A stretch of 64,000 nucleotides of DNA from Clostridiales bacterium (GCA_017620475.1 JAFZQI010000014.1:23202-87201), one strand, 5' to 3'; positions 47,756 through 57,999 are shown, counted from the stretch's first letter. A program made the numbers and translations. The notes: generated by a model not told the origin, from the letters alone.

Positions 47756-48714
47756 ACCTCTTCATTCCTTTCAAACACTCTCAGCTTCGCACACCCCGAG
47801 CGCTTATTTTCCATAGCTTCTTTTTTCGAAGCAACGATGGGCTTGCTATGGATCTGCCGTCCCATCGGCTTTTTTCCACATACACAGACCGGGAATTCTC
47901 TCGGACATGTGCACGGGTTCTCCAGTTTACGGAAGGCTTCCTTGACCAGCCGATCCTCCAACGAATGGAAGGAAATCACCGCAAACCGTCCATGCGCATT
48001 CAGCAGTGCGGGTACTGTCTCCAGAAGTTCCGTCACAGAAGCCAGTTCGTGATTGACTTCAATACGGATCGCCTGGAAGCACCGTCTTGCCGGATGCTGA
48101 TCCTCTTTCCTAGAGGTGCGGGGCATGGCGCTTCGGATGATTTCAGCAAGCTCCGTTGTTGTCCTGATCGGTTTCTCGCTTCTTTTCTTTTCGATAGCCG
48201 AAGCGATCCTTGCTGCAAATCTTTCCTCTCCGTAATCCCGGAAGATCCGCGTGAGTTCCTCTGCCTTGTACTCATTCACGACCACCTCGGCCGACAGACG
48301 CTGACTCTGATTCATTCTCATGTCCAGCGGGCCTTCCTGCATATAGGAGAAGCCACGGTCCGCCGTGTCGATCTGATGTGAAGATACGCCCAGATCTGCC
48401 AGTACCCCGTCTACTTTGTCAATGTTCATTTCTTCGAGCACTTCGCCGATCCTTGAAAAATCGGTTTTTACCAGCACCCACTTATCTTTCGCACCCATCT
48501 CGGCTCTTCTTCTTTCGCAAGCCGCCAGCGCCTCATCATCTTTATCCAGGGAGATCAGTTTTCCGTTTTCTCCCAATCTTTCTACGATTCCGGAACTGTG
48601 TCCGCCGCCACCGGCAGTGCAGTCTACGTAGATTCCGTTTTCCTTTATGTTCAGTCCCTCCATGCACTCCTCGAAAAGCACCGGAAGGTGATGAAAATTA
48701 CAATCCCTTGACAT
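47740..48714 (-). CDS. rsmH: 16S rRNA (cytosine1402-N4)-methyltransferase RsmH (MraW)
   Basis: 324 residues. HHLPVLFEECMEGLNI opening, SAM loop VDCTAGGGGHSSGIVERL, LADLGVSSHQIDTADRGFSYMQEGPLDMRM, and ALNAHGRFAVISFHSLEDRLVK near the end are all family signatures. It methylates 16S rRNA in the P site. It overlaps mraZ by 17 bp and the ftsL-like gene by 16 bp. A GTGCTTTTC motif copy lies in its first codons. Confidence 0.97.
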   Translation of the reverse strand: MSRDCNFHHLPVLFEECMEGLNIKENGIYVDCTAGGGGHSSGIVERLGENGKLISLDKDDEALAACERRRAEMGAKDKWVLVKTDFSRIGEVLEEMNIDKVDGVLADLGVSSHQIDTADRGFSYMQEGPLDMRMNQSQRLSAEVVVNEYKAEELTRIFRDYGEERFAARIASAIEKKRSEKPIRTTTELAEIIRSAMPRTSRKEDQHPARRCFQAIRIEVNHELASVTELLETVPALLNAHGRFAVISFHSLEDRLVKEAFRKLENPCTCPREFPVCVCGKKPMGRQIHSKPIVASKKEAMENKRSGCAKLRVFERNEEVWLRQ

Positions 48715-49123
48715 TGCTCAGTGCCTCGAAGTCCATATCCGCAATCTTTGCTTCTTCTTCCTCGAAGTGTACCTTCGTACAGATCTCAAGCTTGTCCCGA
48801 TATGTGTAGATCGCAACTTCTGTCTGCGGCAGTGCACCGATCTTGTCCCAGAGAGACGAATTGATCGAAATACGTCCCTGTGAATCCAGTTCACACTCCT
48901 GCTGTTTACCAAGAAACGCTCTCTGCGCTGCCCGCATCTCTTCTGTCATCTCAAGATCGTCAAAGGAGTCGCAGATCTGCTGGAAGCGTGCCTCGTTATA
49001 GACGCAGAGGAATTGCTTATCACGGCTGATCATGACATGCATGACTTCACCCATGCCGGTTTTTGCCTTTGCCGGTATGAAGATCCTCCCTTTTGCATCG
49101 ATTTTGTTGAAGAACAGGGCCAT
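48698..49123 (-). CDS. mraZ: transcriptional regulator MraZ
   Basis: 141 residues with two AbrB-like MraZ repeats: FFNKIDAKGRIFIPAKAK and CELDSQGRISINSSLW, each holding the DxxGR DNA-binding turn. MraZ binds TGGTGG-type repeats before its own gene and regulates the division and cell-wall cluster. First gene of that cluster; matching repeats and a promoter lie upstream. Confidence 0.97.
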   Translation of the reverse strand: MALFFNKIDAKGRIFIPAKAKTGMGEVMHVMISRDKQFLCVYNEARFQQICDSFDDLEMTEEMRAAQRAFLGKQQECELDSQGRISINSSLWDKIGALPQTEVAIYTYRDKLEICTKVHFEEEEAKIADMDFEALSNVKGL

Positions 49124-49153
49124 TTGCGATCCTTCTATTGTCTTTTTGTATAA

Positions 49154-49208
49154 TTTCCACCACTTTGGTGTTCAGTTGGTGTTCATTTCTACCACTTTCC
49201 ACCACTAT
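49154..49208 (-). promoter_or_regulatory. MraZ binding boxes
   Basis: On the minus strand three near-identical boxes AAAGTGGTGGAAA (49154-49166), AAAGTGGTAGAAA (49186-49198) and ATAGTGGTGGAAA (49196-49208) lie 32 and 10 bp apart, i.e. on one face of the helix. Between them, on the other strand, are two TTGGTGTTCA repeats 11 bp apart. Further GTGGTGGA copies stand at about 49390 and 49474. Direct repeats of TGGTGG spaced by 10 bp before mraZ are the known MraZ operator design. Confidence 0.8.
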
Positions 49209-49214
49209 GGTTGT

Positions 49215-49243
49215 ATTTTATCTTAGTGACTTTTATATTGCAA
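49215..49243 (-). promoter_or_regulatory. promoter of the mraZ division/cell-wall cluster
   Basis: TTGCAA (49238-49243), 17-bp spacer, TAAAAT (49215-49220) on the minus strand. The MraZ boxes begin seven bases downstream, so bound MraZ would cover the transcription start. The 380-bp rodA-mraZ gap holds this promoter, the boxes, the rodA terminator and two copies of the AAAAGCAC motif. Confidence 0.8.
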
Positions 49244-49425
49244 GAGTATTTCAGAGAGAAAAAAGCACTATTTTCAAGCTCTTTTGGGATTGTCGAGCGT
49301 TTGTTCGTTTTTCTTGTGTTTTTTTGATTTTTCGTCCGTTCCACCGGGTTTCCTAAAGGCTTTTTCCGATTTCTCCGGAAGTGTTTTTCTCCACCACCAG
49401 ATCCCCGTCCAGTGCTTTTCGCGCA

Positions 49426-49461
49426 TGAAAAAGCGCCTGATTTCATAAGAAATCAAGCGCT
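49426..49461 (-). terminator. intrinsic terminator after rodA
   Basis: 13-bp stem with one mismatch (AGCGCTTGATTTC / GAAATCAGGCGCT on the minus strand), loop of four, then a run of T. It closes the long rimP-to-rodA operon. Confidence 0.93.
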
Positions 49462-49503
49462 CACCTGTTATTATCCACCACTTTTATGCCACTGAGGTGT
49501 TTT

Positions 49504-50646
49504 CTACGTTTCTCCGAAGCCCGAAGACGATTTCCGGTCCATGGATATATTCAGTATGAATCCCAAAGAGATAAAGTTAACCATCATGGCCGTACCGCCC
49601 ATGCTGACAAACGGCAGCGGAATACCCGTGATCGGAAGCAGTCCGACGCACATGCCCATGTTCTCGATAAAATGGAATGCATAGGATCCCGTAAGACCGA
49701 CAATGATATAGGAATACGCTTTACGGGATGACTTGGAGGCAACATAGAGGCACCGTACCAGGAAGAAGAACGCCAGAAGCACGATAGCTGTTGTGCCGAT
49801 AAAACCCATTCTTTCTGACACTGCCGAATAAATGAAGTCCGACTCTTTAACCGGCACTTTGACGAGAATACCGGTGTGATTTCCCGTAAGTCCCCCTGAT
49901 GCCACAGCCTGCTTGGATTGAACCAGATTCCATTCCGAAACCGGGTCCGATCCTTCAAATATCAGGGAAAGGATCCTCTTTTTCTGGTAGGGCTTCAGAT
50001 AGAAGGTCCAAACAAGCGGGATGACACCGACAACCGCTCCGGAGATCGCCAAAAGGAAGTAACGGTACTTCATGTTCCAGATAAAAAGCATACAGACGAA
50101 GGAGAAGAAAATAACCATCGCCGTTCCGAAGTCAGGCTGTTTCAGGATAAGAAGCATCGGCGGTCCGTAAATGAATCCGAGATACACCCATCCGCGGATC
50201 AGCGAGATCGTCTTATTTGCCATATCTTCCAATACATAGGAAGAAACAATAACCAGACCGATCTTGGTTAGCTCCGATGGCTGGAAAGTACCCAGGATAG
50301 GAAGTTTCATCCAGGAGTCTGCGCCCCACGTATCTTCCAGCGTAAAGCCGTCAATGAGTACCCACACCAGAAGTAACAGGGAGACACCATAAAGGACCCA
50401 CCCGATCAATTTCATGAACTGCGTATCCAAAAGGCAGATGATCAGCGCGATCACCACGCCGATCACCGCCGCAATTGCCTGCTTATAAAAGATTCCGGGA
50501 TACCCCTCAAAGCCTTGGGAGAGAACCAGATTCAGGACATAAAGGCCTATCGTGGTGATGGACAGGATCGGGATGATCAGCCAGAAATCCACTGTACGAA
50601 GCGAATTATTTTTCAGAAATTCAATGCCGGACTTGCCCTGGTTCAT
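49504..50646 (-). CDS. rodA: SEDS peptidoglycan polymerase RodA
   Basis: 380 residues with about ten membrane helices: VDFWLIIPILSITTIGLYVL first, WGADSWMKLPILGTFQPSELTKIG (SEDS loop 4), and GLLPITGIPLPFVSMGGTAMM at the end. RodA builds side-wall glycan with an elongation PBP. It is the last gene of the long operon, 9 bp after lgt. The call RodA rather than a second FtsW rests on its place outside the division cluster. Confidence 0.9.
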   Translation of the reverse strand: MNQGKSGIEFLKNNSLRTVDFWLIIPILSITTIGLYVLNLVLSQGFEGYPGIFYKQAIAAVIGVVIALIICLLDTQFMKLIGWVLYGVSLLLLVWVLIDGFTLEDTWGADSWMKLPILGTFQPSELTKIGLVIVSSYVLEDMANKTISLIRGWVYLGFIYGPPMLLILKQPDFGTAMVIFFSFVCMLFIWNMKYRYFLLAISGAVVGVIPLVWTFYLKPYQKKRILSLIFEGSDPVSEWNLVQSKQAVASGGLTGNHTGILVKVPVKESDFIYSAVSERMGFIGTTAIVLLAFFFLVRCLYVASKSSRKAYSYIIVGLTGSYAFHFIENMGMCVGLLPITGIPLPFVSMGGTAMMVNFISLGFILNISMDRKSSSGFGET

Positions 50647-50655
50647 CTCTTCCTC

Positions 50656-51843
50656 TTACTCTTTATCGTCCGCTTCCGAGTCGTCTGCTTCCGCATCGTC
50701 CGCTTCTTCATCAGCGTCTTCTGAATCAGAAGAAGAGTCTTCCGCGCCGGAAGATTCGGCATCTTCATCCTGCGCATCCGCCTCATCCTGATTATCGGAA
50801 TCGGAATCCTCCTCATCCTCGCCGATTTCAAAAGAAGACTTTGCGAGTCTCTCTACACGATCCTCGACATCCTCATCTTCCTCATATTCGCGAAGTTTCT
50901 GTTCTTTTCTGCGAGCGGCTTCACGCTGCATCGCTTCATCAGCCTTGATAAATCTTTCCGGGATCGGCTTCTTCTCCCAGTCAAGGGCACGTCCCATGGA
51001 CAGAAGGAAGAGCCCCAGCACGATCAGAACAAGTGACAGCACCTGAGAGATACGAAGGCTCGTGCCGGCAATATAGAGAGAATCCGTACGAAGTCCTTCG
51101 ATAAAGAATCTTGCGGCACCGTAGAGAATGCAATAACCGGCCGTTGTCGTCCACGGTCTCTTACTCTTACCGCGTACTCCGAGCAGAATAAAGAAAATGG
51201 CCAGATCGGCAACAGATTCATAGAAGAATGTCGGGTGTACCGGCATATTGGAATCCAGATTCGGGCAGTTCACGCTAAGATAGCGGGCAATCGGCGTACT
51301 CTTCATGCCCCAGGGAAGATTGGTCGTCGTACCGAAAGCTTCCTGATTAAAGAAGTTGCCCCAACGGCCGATCGCCTGTCCCAGCGGAATATAAACAATA
51401 GCAAAGTCCAGGATCGTCGCCATCGGAACTTTACGGATCTTACTCATAAGAAAGATTGCAAAAACCGCACCAAGGATACCGCCATAGATCGCAAGACCGC
51501 CGCCACGGACGTTCACGATATTTCCCAGCGTTTCCCCCAGTTTTCCTTTAACATAATAGGAATCCCATTCGCAGAACACATAGTAAAGTCTTGCGCCGAG
51601 GAATGCAAAAGGGATCGCCAGAAGGCAATAATCGGTAAGAAGATCCGGCGTCAGCCCCTGCTTGCGGCAATGCTTCATGCCCAGGAACAGGCAAAGCGCA
51701 ACCGCCGCCGCAATCAGGATACCGTACCAGTACAGTTTCAATCCGCCGATCTCGATCGCTACATTATCTACTGTGAACTTCCAGCCCAATCCGGGGAAAG
51801 TCACGATTTCTTTCTCAAGTGCAGTCAAAAAACGCATCTTCAT
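50656..51843 (-). CDS. lgt: prolipoprotein diacylglyceryl transferase with acidic tail
   Basis: 395 residues. The first 270 are a normal seven-helix Lgt: YWYGILIAAAVALCLFLG, then RGGGLAIYGGILGA and the signature GRWGNFFNQEAFG. It attaches diacylglycerol to lipobox cysteines, as in the three lipoproteins of this window. The last 110 residues are a hydrophilic tail, basic at first and then almost only Asp, Glu, Ser and Ala. This tail is not part of usual Lgt and would lie in the cytoplasm. Confidence 0.95.
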   Translation of the reverse strand: MKMRFLTALEKEIVTFPGLGWKFTVDNVAIEIGGLKLYWYGILIAAAVALCLFLGMKHCRKQGLTPDLLTDYCLLAIPFAFLGARLYYVFCEWDSYYVKGKLGETLGNIVNVRGGGLAIYGGILGAVFAIFLMSKIRKVPMATILDFAIVYIPLGQAIGRWGNFFNQEAFGTTTNLPWGMKSTPIARYLSVNCPNLDSNMPVHPTFFYESVADLAIFFILLGVRGKSKRPWTTTAGYCILYGAARFFIEGLRTDSLYIAGTSLRISQVLSLVLIVLGLFLLSMGRALDWEKKPIPERFIKADEAMQREAARRKEQKLREYEEDEDVEDRVERLAKSSFEIGEDEEDSDSDNQDEADAQDEDAESSGAEDSSSDSEDADEEADDAEADDSEADDKE

Positions 51844-51883
51844 TCCTCATTTCACTATTCTTTTCTCATTACGCACTATAATA

Positions 51884-52870
51884 TCACACATATCCTTCAA
51901 ATCGAACAGGGATTTGACGGTTTTTATGGTACTCGCGTACAGATAACTGGTCTTTCTTCATCTGCTCGCACAGCTCATCTATAGAACTAAACTGGGTTTC
52001 CGGGCGGATAAACTTTAGAAGCAGCACCGTACCCGCCGTTCCGTAAAGCTGATAATGCCCGTCAAGGATCATGGTTTCCGTCAGCGGCGCATCGTCGTCC
52101 ACATTTACGGTCGGACGCATGCCGATATTCGTAATTCCCGGATACAGCTTGCCATCGAAAATATACGCAGAGGCATAAACACCGAACTTCGGTATCATCT
52201 TCTGCCCCGGTATGCGGATATTCGCCGTCGGGAAACCGAGTTTCCTTCCCAGCTGCTGACCTTTCTCCACCGTTCCGGAATATGCAACCGGATGTCCCAG
52301 AAGTTGTTCCGCCTGATCTACATCTCCGGAAGCGATCAGTTCTCTTACCCAGCTTGAAGATATCCTTCTGTCCCCGTGATTTACCGGCTCAACCGCAATG
52401 ACCTCGATCCCGTTCTTGCCTCCCCAGCGGCGGAGCGTGTTTACATCGCCGGCTCGATCTTTGCCGAAGCGGTAATCTTCCCCGACAATGATGACTTTGG
52501 TATGCATCCAGGATTTCAGGCACACCTCCATAAAGGTATCCGGGCTCATCCCTTTGACTTTTTCATTGAAAGGAAGCGCGAAAAGATCATCGATCCCCAT
52601 ATGGGAGACCAGCCTGCATCTTTCGGAATACGTTGTGATCAGATTCATCTGGGATTTCGATGCCGGCGGATTTTCGAAAGTCTGTACCGCCGCACGGAGG
52701 CGATACTCCTCTGCAGCCTGAAGCATCGTACGGAAGATCTTCTGATGTCCCAGGTGGACTCCATCGAAATACCCCAGCGCCACGGCACGAAGCGCCGTGA
52801 TCTCCGTAGCACTGGACGGATTAGAGATCAGTTTCCCATCTTTATTGATGATGCAGTTCCAAACCAGCAT
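51884..52870 (-). CDS. ribF: bifunctional riboflavin kinase/FAD synthetase
   Basis: 328 residues. The adenylyltransferase half has VALGYFDGVHLGHQKIF and ISSSWVRELIASGDV; the C-terminal riboflavin kinase half has KLGFPTANIRIPGQ and ITNIGMRPTVNVD. It makes FMN and then FAD. It follows truB by three bases in the conserved rbfA-truB-ribF order. Confidence 0.96.
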   Translation of the reverse strand: MLVWNCIINKDGKLISNPSSATEITALRAVALGYFDGVHLGHQKIFRTMLQAAEEYRLRAAVQTFENPPASKSQMNLITTYSERCRLVSHMGIDDLFALPFNEKVKGMSPDTFMEVCLKSWMHTKVIIVGEDYRFGKDRAGDVNTLRRWGGKNGIEVIAVEPVNHGDRRISSSWVRELIASGDVDQAEQLLGHPVAYSGTVEKGQQLGRKLGFPTANIRIPGQKMIPKFGVYASAYIFDGKLYPGITNIGMRPTVNVDDDAPLTETMILDGHYQLYGTAGTVLLLKFIRPETQFSSIDELCEQMKKDQLSVREYHKNRQIPVRFEGYV

Positions 52871-52873
52871 ATT

Positions 52874-53827
52874 CTATGCGAAAACCCTTTCTTCCCGCAA
52901 AAGGACTCCCCCGTCAGAGACCTCCCGGTACACCACGGCGATCATTTGATCTCCGCAAACCGCCAGGACCCTTTGTTCAGAGTCGTCTATGTTTCCCATT
53001 CTATCCTTAAAAGCAGAGAAATCAAGTTTTTTCCCGTTTCGAAGGTCGGATGCTTCCGATAAAGTGACCTCCATTTTCGGCATGCTCTGCATCGCCGTCA
53101 CTTCTCCCCGGATAAAAGAAAAATCACCTTCCATCACTTTCTTCTCGATCTCCTCAAGCGTACACGCCTCATCGATCGAACAGGATCCGCAGGAAAGCCT
53201 CCGAAGGGAGGCACAATATGCTCCGAACCCGAGTCTCTCTCCAATATCTTCACAAAGCGTACGAATATAGGTTCCCTTCGAACAATGCACCCGCATCTCG
53301 ACCCGGATCTCCGGATCTTCCCATATCCTTAGTATATCGATACTGAAGACCGTCACCGTCCGGGACGGAATCTCGACTTCCTGTCCTTTTCGCGCGTAAT
53401 CGTAAGCCGGACGCCCGTTGATCTTGATCGCCGAATATGAAGACGGAACCTGTACGATCTTTCCGATCATACTTTGGACTGTCTCCCGGATCTTCCCGTA
53501 CGAATCCTTTCGAAGAACAGACAGTTCCGTTTCATCCGGCATTCTTCCGCCAACGGGTTCACCCTCCGGATCCCCGGTGCAAGTCTTTTTCCCGAGGACC
53601 ATCACGGCAAGATAGGTCTTCTCATCATTTTCCATATAACGGAGTACGCGTGTAGCTTTACCTGTGGCAATCGTCAGAAGTCCGGTAGCAAAAGGATCGA
53701 GCGTTCCGGCATGTCCGGCTTTCTTCACGCCGAGTATTCTCCGGACACGCGAAACTACTGAGAAAGAAGTCATCCCCTCCGGTTTATCGATAAGCAGAAT
53801 GCCGCTTCTATCCGAATCTGAAGTCAT
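52874..53827 (-). CDS. truB: tRNA pseudouridine55 synthase
   Basis: 317 residues. GILLIDKPEGMTSFSVV and GHAGTLDPFATGLLTI, which carries the catalytic aspartate, identify TruB; later CSKGTYIRTLCEDIGERLG is the third family motif. It makes pseudouridine 55 in the T loop of tRNAs. Overlaps nrnA by four bases. Confidence 0.97.
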   Translation of the reverse strand: MTSDSDRSGILLIDKPEGMTSFSVVSRVRRILGVKKAGHAGTLDPFATGLLTIATGKATRVLRYMENDEKTYLAVMVLGKKTCTGDPEGEPVGGRMPDETELSVLRKDSYGKIRETVQSMIGKIVQVPSSYSAIKINGRPAYDYARKGQEVEIPSRTVTVFSIDILRIWEDPEIRVEMRVHCSKGTYIRTLCEDIGERLGFGAYCASLRRLSCGSCSIDEACTLEEIEKKVMEGDFSFIRGEVTAMQSMPKMEVTLSEASDLRNGKKLDFSAFKDRMGNIDDSEQRVLAVCGDQMIAVVYREVSDGGVLLREERVFA

Positions 53828-54849
53828 GCTCTCTCCATAAATGCCGTAGCTTCCGCCACGATCCTGGTCATGAAATCGCTGATGGAAATACCCTTCGCAC
53901 TAAATCCCGCGGCACGGTGATGTCCGCCGCCGCCCATGGTCTGTGCAAACTCCGCCGCATCGAAGCTCTCTTTGCTTCGGCAGTTTACGCGAAGTTCCCC
54001 ATCTTCATTTTCTCTAACGACGAAAGCCACCTGAACCGTATCAATATCACGAAGGACATTGACGATCCCATCGGCTGCCCCTTCCGGCGCCCCCGTCTCT
54101 TCCATCATTTTCAAAGTGATCCCCGTAATAGCAATACGGCGGTCCGCATAAAGCTGCATTGAACTTAAGGCCCGGGCATGAAGCCGCACCTTTCCTTCAT
54201 TCGTCTCATCAAAAAGATGGTAGGCGTTCTTGGTGACATTGGCTCCCCGCTCCATCAGTTCCGCGGCAATGCGGAATGTTCCGGCGCGCGTGTTCTCATA
54301 AGAGAATCTTCCGGAATCCGACTGGATCCCCACCATCAGCCAATCCGCTTCGAAACGCTCGACCAGGGTAAGTCCTGTCATCTCCTCCCACTCTTTGATA
54401 AGAAGGTACAAAAGCTCTGCACAGGATGCGGATTTTCCATCCACATACGAGTATTCCGTTTTCGGTGCCGACGACACATGGTGATCGAGGATCACCGTTT
54501 TTTCCGCCTTTTCGAAAAGCACTTCCGCCGCGCCCATCCGTTTGCTTTCAGAACAGTCCACGGCAAAAGCGACGGCCTGACGGCTGCGGATCTCCTCTTT
54601 CGTTTCTTCTGTCACAACATAATACAGATCAGAAGGAATACTCATGAATGCAAGGCGCGGAGGAATCTCGCACTCCAGCACCACTTTGGATAAAAGCCCC
54701 AGTTTACGGAGCGCCGAAGAAAGCGCTACCGCTGTTCCCAGGCAGTCACCATCTACTCTGGCATGAGGGAACACTTGTATTTCTTTCTCTTTATCTGAAG
54801 AAAGAAGGTCATAGACCTTCTTTGCATACTCATGCATCGTTTCCGCCAC
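53824..54849 (-). CDS. nrnA: DHH-family phosphoesterase NrnA (oligoribonuclease/pAp phosphatase)
   Basis: About 341 residues. The DHH domain shows FPHARVDGDCLGTAVAL, VDCSESKRMG and VILDHHVSS; the DHHA1 domain ends with AQTMGGGGHHRAAGF. These bind two manganese ions. It degrades short RNA and pAp. Start is unclear: an ATG at 54858 lies directly on an AAGGAGG site, so the GTG at 54849 (nine bases after it) or the ATG at 54837 is likelier. It overlaps the rbfA end. Confidence 0.9.
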   Translation of the reverse strand: MAETMHEYAKKVYDLLSSDKEKEIQVFPHARVDGDCLGTAVALSSALRKLGLLSKVVLECEIPPRLAFMSIPSDLYYVVTEETKEEIRSRQAVAFAVDCSESKRMGAAEVLFEKAEKTVILDHHVSSAPKTEYSYVDGKSASCAELLYLLIKEWEEMTGLTLVERFEADWLMVGIQSDSGRFSYENTRAGTFRIAAELMERGANVTKNAYHLFDETNEGKVRLHARALSSMQLYADRRIAITGITLKMMEETGAPEGAADGIVNVLRDIDTVQVAFVVRENEDGELRVNCRSKESFDAAEFAQTMGGGGHHRAAGFSAKGISISDFMTRIVAEATAFMERA

Positions 54850-55204
54850 GTGCCTCATCCTCCTTGATCGTCTTATCGATCAGATTGATCAGTTCCATGC
54901 TCTTCTCAATAGATTCATCCAGCTTAAAGTGCAGTTCCGGTGCCACACGGAGTTTGATCCGCTTGGCAACCTGACTGCGGATGAAACCGGTTGCACGGTT
55001 CATCGCCTCCATGCACTCTCTTTTTTCTTTTTCAGAGCCATATACCGATAAGAATACATTGGCATGTGTCAGATCGGAAGACATACGCACCTCCAGAACG
55101 GAAGTCATCATGGGGATCCGGGGATCCTTGACTTCAGTCAGAAGAAGCTGCGAGATCACTTTCTGTATCTCATCGCCCACGCGGGCGGCTCGATTCTGTC
55201 TCAT
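54830..55204 (-). CDS. rbfA: ribosome-binding factor A
   Basis: 124 residues with the KH-like RbfA fold: RVGDEIQKVISQLLLTEVKDPRI, LTHANVFLSVYGSEKE and LRVAPELHFKLDESIE are typical. It helps mature the 5' end of 16S rRNA. It is 15 bp after infB in the conserved order. Confidence 0.96.
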   Translation of the reverse strand: MRQNRAARVGDEIQKVISQLLLTEVKDPRIPMMTSVLEVRMSSDLTHANVFLSVYGSEKEKRECMEAMNRATGFIRSQVAKRIKLRVAPELHFKLDESIEKSMELINLIDKTIKEDEARGGNDA

Positions 55205-55219
55205 ATATTCACCTGTGTC

Positions 55220-57985
55220 TTACTTTCTCTTGATCTCCTGCATCTCGAAGACTTCTACGATATCGCCTTCTTCGATGTCGTTATAGTTCTCGATGGAGAT
55301 ACCGCACTCATATCCTGCGGCCACTTCCTTCGCGTCGTCCTTGAAACGCTTGAGGGAAGCAAGCTTGCCCTGGTGTACGACGATACCCTTACGTACGACA
55401 CGAACCTCGGATGTACGCAAGACCTTACCATCTGTAACATAAGCACCACCGATGGTACCGACAGAGGACACCTTGAAGGTCTGACGGATCTCGACATGAC
55501 CGAGGATAACTTCCTCGAACTGGGGCTTGAGCATACCGCGCATCGCGGCCTCGATATCTTCGATTGCATTATAGATGACGCTATAAAGTTTAATATCTAC
55601 GCCGACTTCCTTGGCCTGTTCGACAACGACTGCGGAAGGACGTACGTTAAAGCCGATGATGATCGCGTTCGAAACATCAGCCAGCGTAACGTCGGACTCG
55701 GTGATCGTACCAACACCGCCATGGATGACCTTGACACGGACTTCGTCGTTCGTAAGCTTCTCGAGGGACTGGGTGACCGCCTCGACGGAACCCTGAACAT
55801 CGGCCTTGATGATGAGGTTGAGATCCTTGATCTCGCCCTCGGCAAGGACCTGCGACAGCGTCTCGAGTGTCATTCTCGAAGACTTGTGCAGCTGTTCTTC
55901 TCTCTGCTTAATGCGGCGCTTCTCAACGAGTTGTCTGGCCATCTTCTCATCGGTTACGGCATAGAATGTCTCGCCGGCTTCCGGAACTTCCGGAAGACCC
56001 AGGATCTCGACCGGAACGGACGGACCCGCCTTCTTCTGAGCAGCACCGTTCTCATCGTACATCGCACGGATATGACCGAAGATCGGACCTGTTACGACTG
56101 TATCACCGGCACGGAGCGTACCACGCTGTACGAGCACGGTTGCAACCGGACCTCTGTTCTTATCGAGTTTGGCCTCGATGACCGTACCCTTCGCCTGACG
56201 CTTCGGGTCAGCTTTGAGTTCCATAACATCAGCTGTCAGGAGGACCATCTCCAGGAGTTCATCGATACCTTCACCGGACTTACTGGATACCGGAACCATG
56301 ATCGTAGATCCGCCCCATTCTTCAGGAAGGAGTCCCTGTGTGGACAGTTCCTGCTTAACCTTATCGATATTCGCGCCGACCTTATCGATCTTCGTGATTG
56401 CCACGATGATTTCGGTATTAGCGGCTCTTGCATGGTTGATGGCCTCAACGGTCTGCGGCATGACACCGTCATCTGCAGCAACGACCAGGATCGCAATATC
56501 GGTCACCTGCGCACCACGGGCACGCATTGTAGTAAAGGCTTCGTGACCCGGTGTATCCAGGAACGTGATCTGACGGCCCTTGCAGCGGACTGTATAAGCA
56601 CCGATATGCTGGGTAATACCACCGGCTTCTCCCTTTACAACGGACGTCGAACGGATCTTATCGAGGAGTGATGTTTTACCATGGTCAACGTGACCCATGA
56701 CAACAACGATCGGCGGACGCGGTTTCATGTTCTCCTCTTTATCTTCACTCTCATCGAAGAGAACATCTTCCTCCGTGACCTCCACGATCGGCTCGGTCGT
56801 GATGCCGTATTCACCGGCAACAAGAGCGGCAGTATCGTAATCGAGTTCCTGGTTAAGTGTAACCAGCATACCCATCATCATGAGGGTCTTAATGACATCC
56901 GCACTGCGCTTGCCAAGTCCCTCGGCCAGATCTTTCACCGTGATAAACGGCGGAAGCTCAACATGTGTCAGCTGCGGCTTGACCACAGGTGCAGCGACGA
57001 AAGACTGACGCTTCACCTTCTTCTTGTTCTTGCCGCCCATATACATGGAATCCAGAGCGGCATCATCAGAAAGGATATCCGATGCATTACCGGTAAACTG
57101 GTTCGCACGCTTATTTCCGAGACGGCGGTCGTTATTTCCAGGCGTCTTCTGCGTATCCTTCTTTGAATCCTTCTGCGGATCCTTGCGGCTCTTCTCGTAA
57201 GCATCTCTTGCTGCGAAATTCGCCTTCTCTTTTGTCGCCTCCGGAGGAAGTTCCTGCTTCGGCTTCGTGCTTCTCTTCGGCTGATTGCGGTTATTGTTGT
57301 AGATATCATCGTCGTCCTTATCTTTCGGAGAGAATCCGCCGCCGAAAGAACCTCTCTGGCCGCCGCGGTTTCCGCCGAACTGCGCTCCGCCCTGACGGTT
57401 ACCCTGCGGTCTGTCGTCACGGGAATGATATCCGCCGGTTCTGGCGCCGCCGGTATATCCGCCGGTGCGTCCGCCATCCTTAGGACGTACAAATGTCGAA
57501 GTCTCGCGCGTAAATCCGGCTGTCGGAGCCTTAACCACGGCAGACGAAAGCTTCGGACCCTCCTTCGGAGTCTCCGCAACCTTTGCTTTTGTCTCTTCCT
57601 TCGGTGCCGGCTTGGGCTCTTCCTTCTTCACCGGTTCGGCACTCGGTGCCGGCTTGGGCTCTTCCTTCTTAACAGGTTCAGCCGCCTTCTTCGGAGCAGC
57701 GGGCTTCTCGCTTACCGCTTCTTCCGTTTTCTTTTCCTTCACAGGCGCTGCTTTCTTCGGTGCTTCTTCTGCTTTCGGTGCAGGAGCAGGTACCGGAGCC
57801 GGCGCTGCTGCCTCTTCTTTTGCAGGCGCCGCACCTTCCTCAACCGGAGGTTTCTTGGCCTTTTTGTTTACACGGCCGACACGAAGCGTCTTGGTACCTG
57901 AAATACCACTCACGGTCTTCTGTGGAACGGAAGATTCCACCTTGTTTTCTTCCGCCTTAGGTGTTTTCTTTTCTTTTTCTGCCAT
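55220..57985 (-). CDS. infB: translation initiation factor IF-2
   Basis: 921 residues from the ATG at 57985, which has AGGAGG six bases above. The first 350 residues are disordered and Lys/Pro/Ala/Glu-rich, with a 14-residue repeat around [14 protein letters not shown] (42-bp DNA period) and an RGG-like Gly/Arg patch. The G domain has [34 protein letters not shown] and ITKIDK, followed by the standard domains II-IV. It brings initiator tRNA to the 30S subunit. Confidence 0.98.
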   Translation of the reverse strand: MAEKEKKTPKAEENKVESSVPQKTVSGISGTKTLRVGRVNKKAKKPPVEEGAAPAKEEAAAPAPVPAPAPKAEEAPKKAAPVKEKKTEEAVSEKPAAPKKAAEPVKKEEPKPAPSAEPVKKEEPKPAPKEETKAKVAETPKEGPKLSSAVVKAPTAGFTRETSTFVRPKDGGRTGGYTGGARTGGYHSRDDRPQGNRQGGAQFGGNRGGQRGSFGGGFSPKDKDDDDIYNNNRNQPKRSTKPKQELPPEATKEKANFAARDAYEKSRKDPQKDSKKDTQKTPGNNDRRLGNKRANQFTGNASDILSDDAALDSMYMGGKNKKKVKRQSFVAAPVVKPQLTHVELPPFITVKDLAEGLGKRSADVIKTLMMMGMLVTLNQELDYDTAALVAGEYGITTEPIVEVTEEDVLFDESEDKEENMKPRPPIVVVMGHVDHGKTSLLDKIRSTSVVKGEAGGITQHIGAYTVRCKGRQITFLDTPGHEAFTTMRARGAQVTDIAILVVAADDGVMPQTVEAINHARAANTEIIVAITKIDKVGANIDKVKQELSTQGLLPEEWGGSTIMVPVSSKSGEGIDELLEMVLLTADVMELKADPKRQAKGTVIEAKLDKNRGPVATVLVQRGTLRAGDTVVTGPIFGHIRAMYDENGAAQKKAGPSVPVEILGLPEVPEAGETFYAVTDEKMARQLVEKRRIKQREEQLHKSSRMTLETLSQVLAEGEIKDLNLIIKADVQGSVEAVTQSLEKLTNDEVRVKVIHGGVGTITESDVTLADVSNAIIIGFNVRPSAVVVEQAKEVGVDIKLYSVIYNAIEDIEAAMRGMLKPQFEEVILGHVEIRQTFKVSSVGTIGGAYVTDGKVLRTSEVRVVRKGIVVHQGKLASLKRFKDDAKEVAAGYECGISIENYNDIEEGDIVEVFEMQEIKRK

Positions 57986-57999
57986 CGTTTCCTCCTGTT

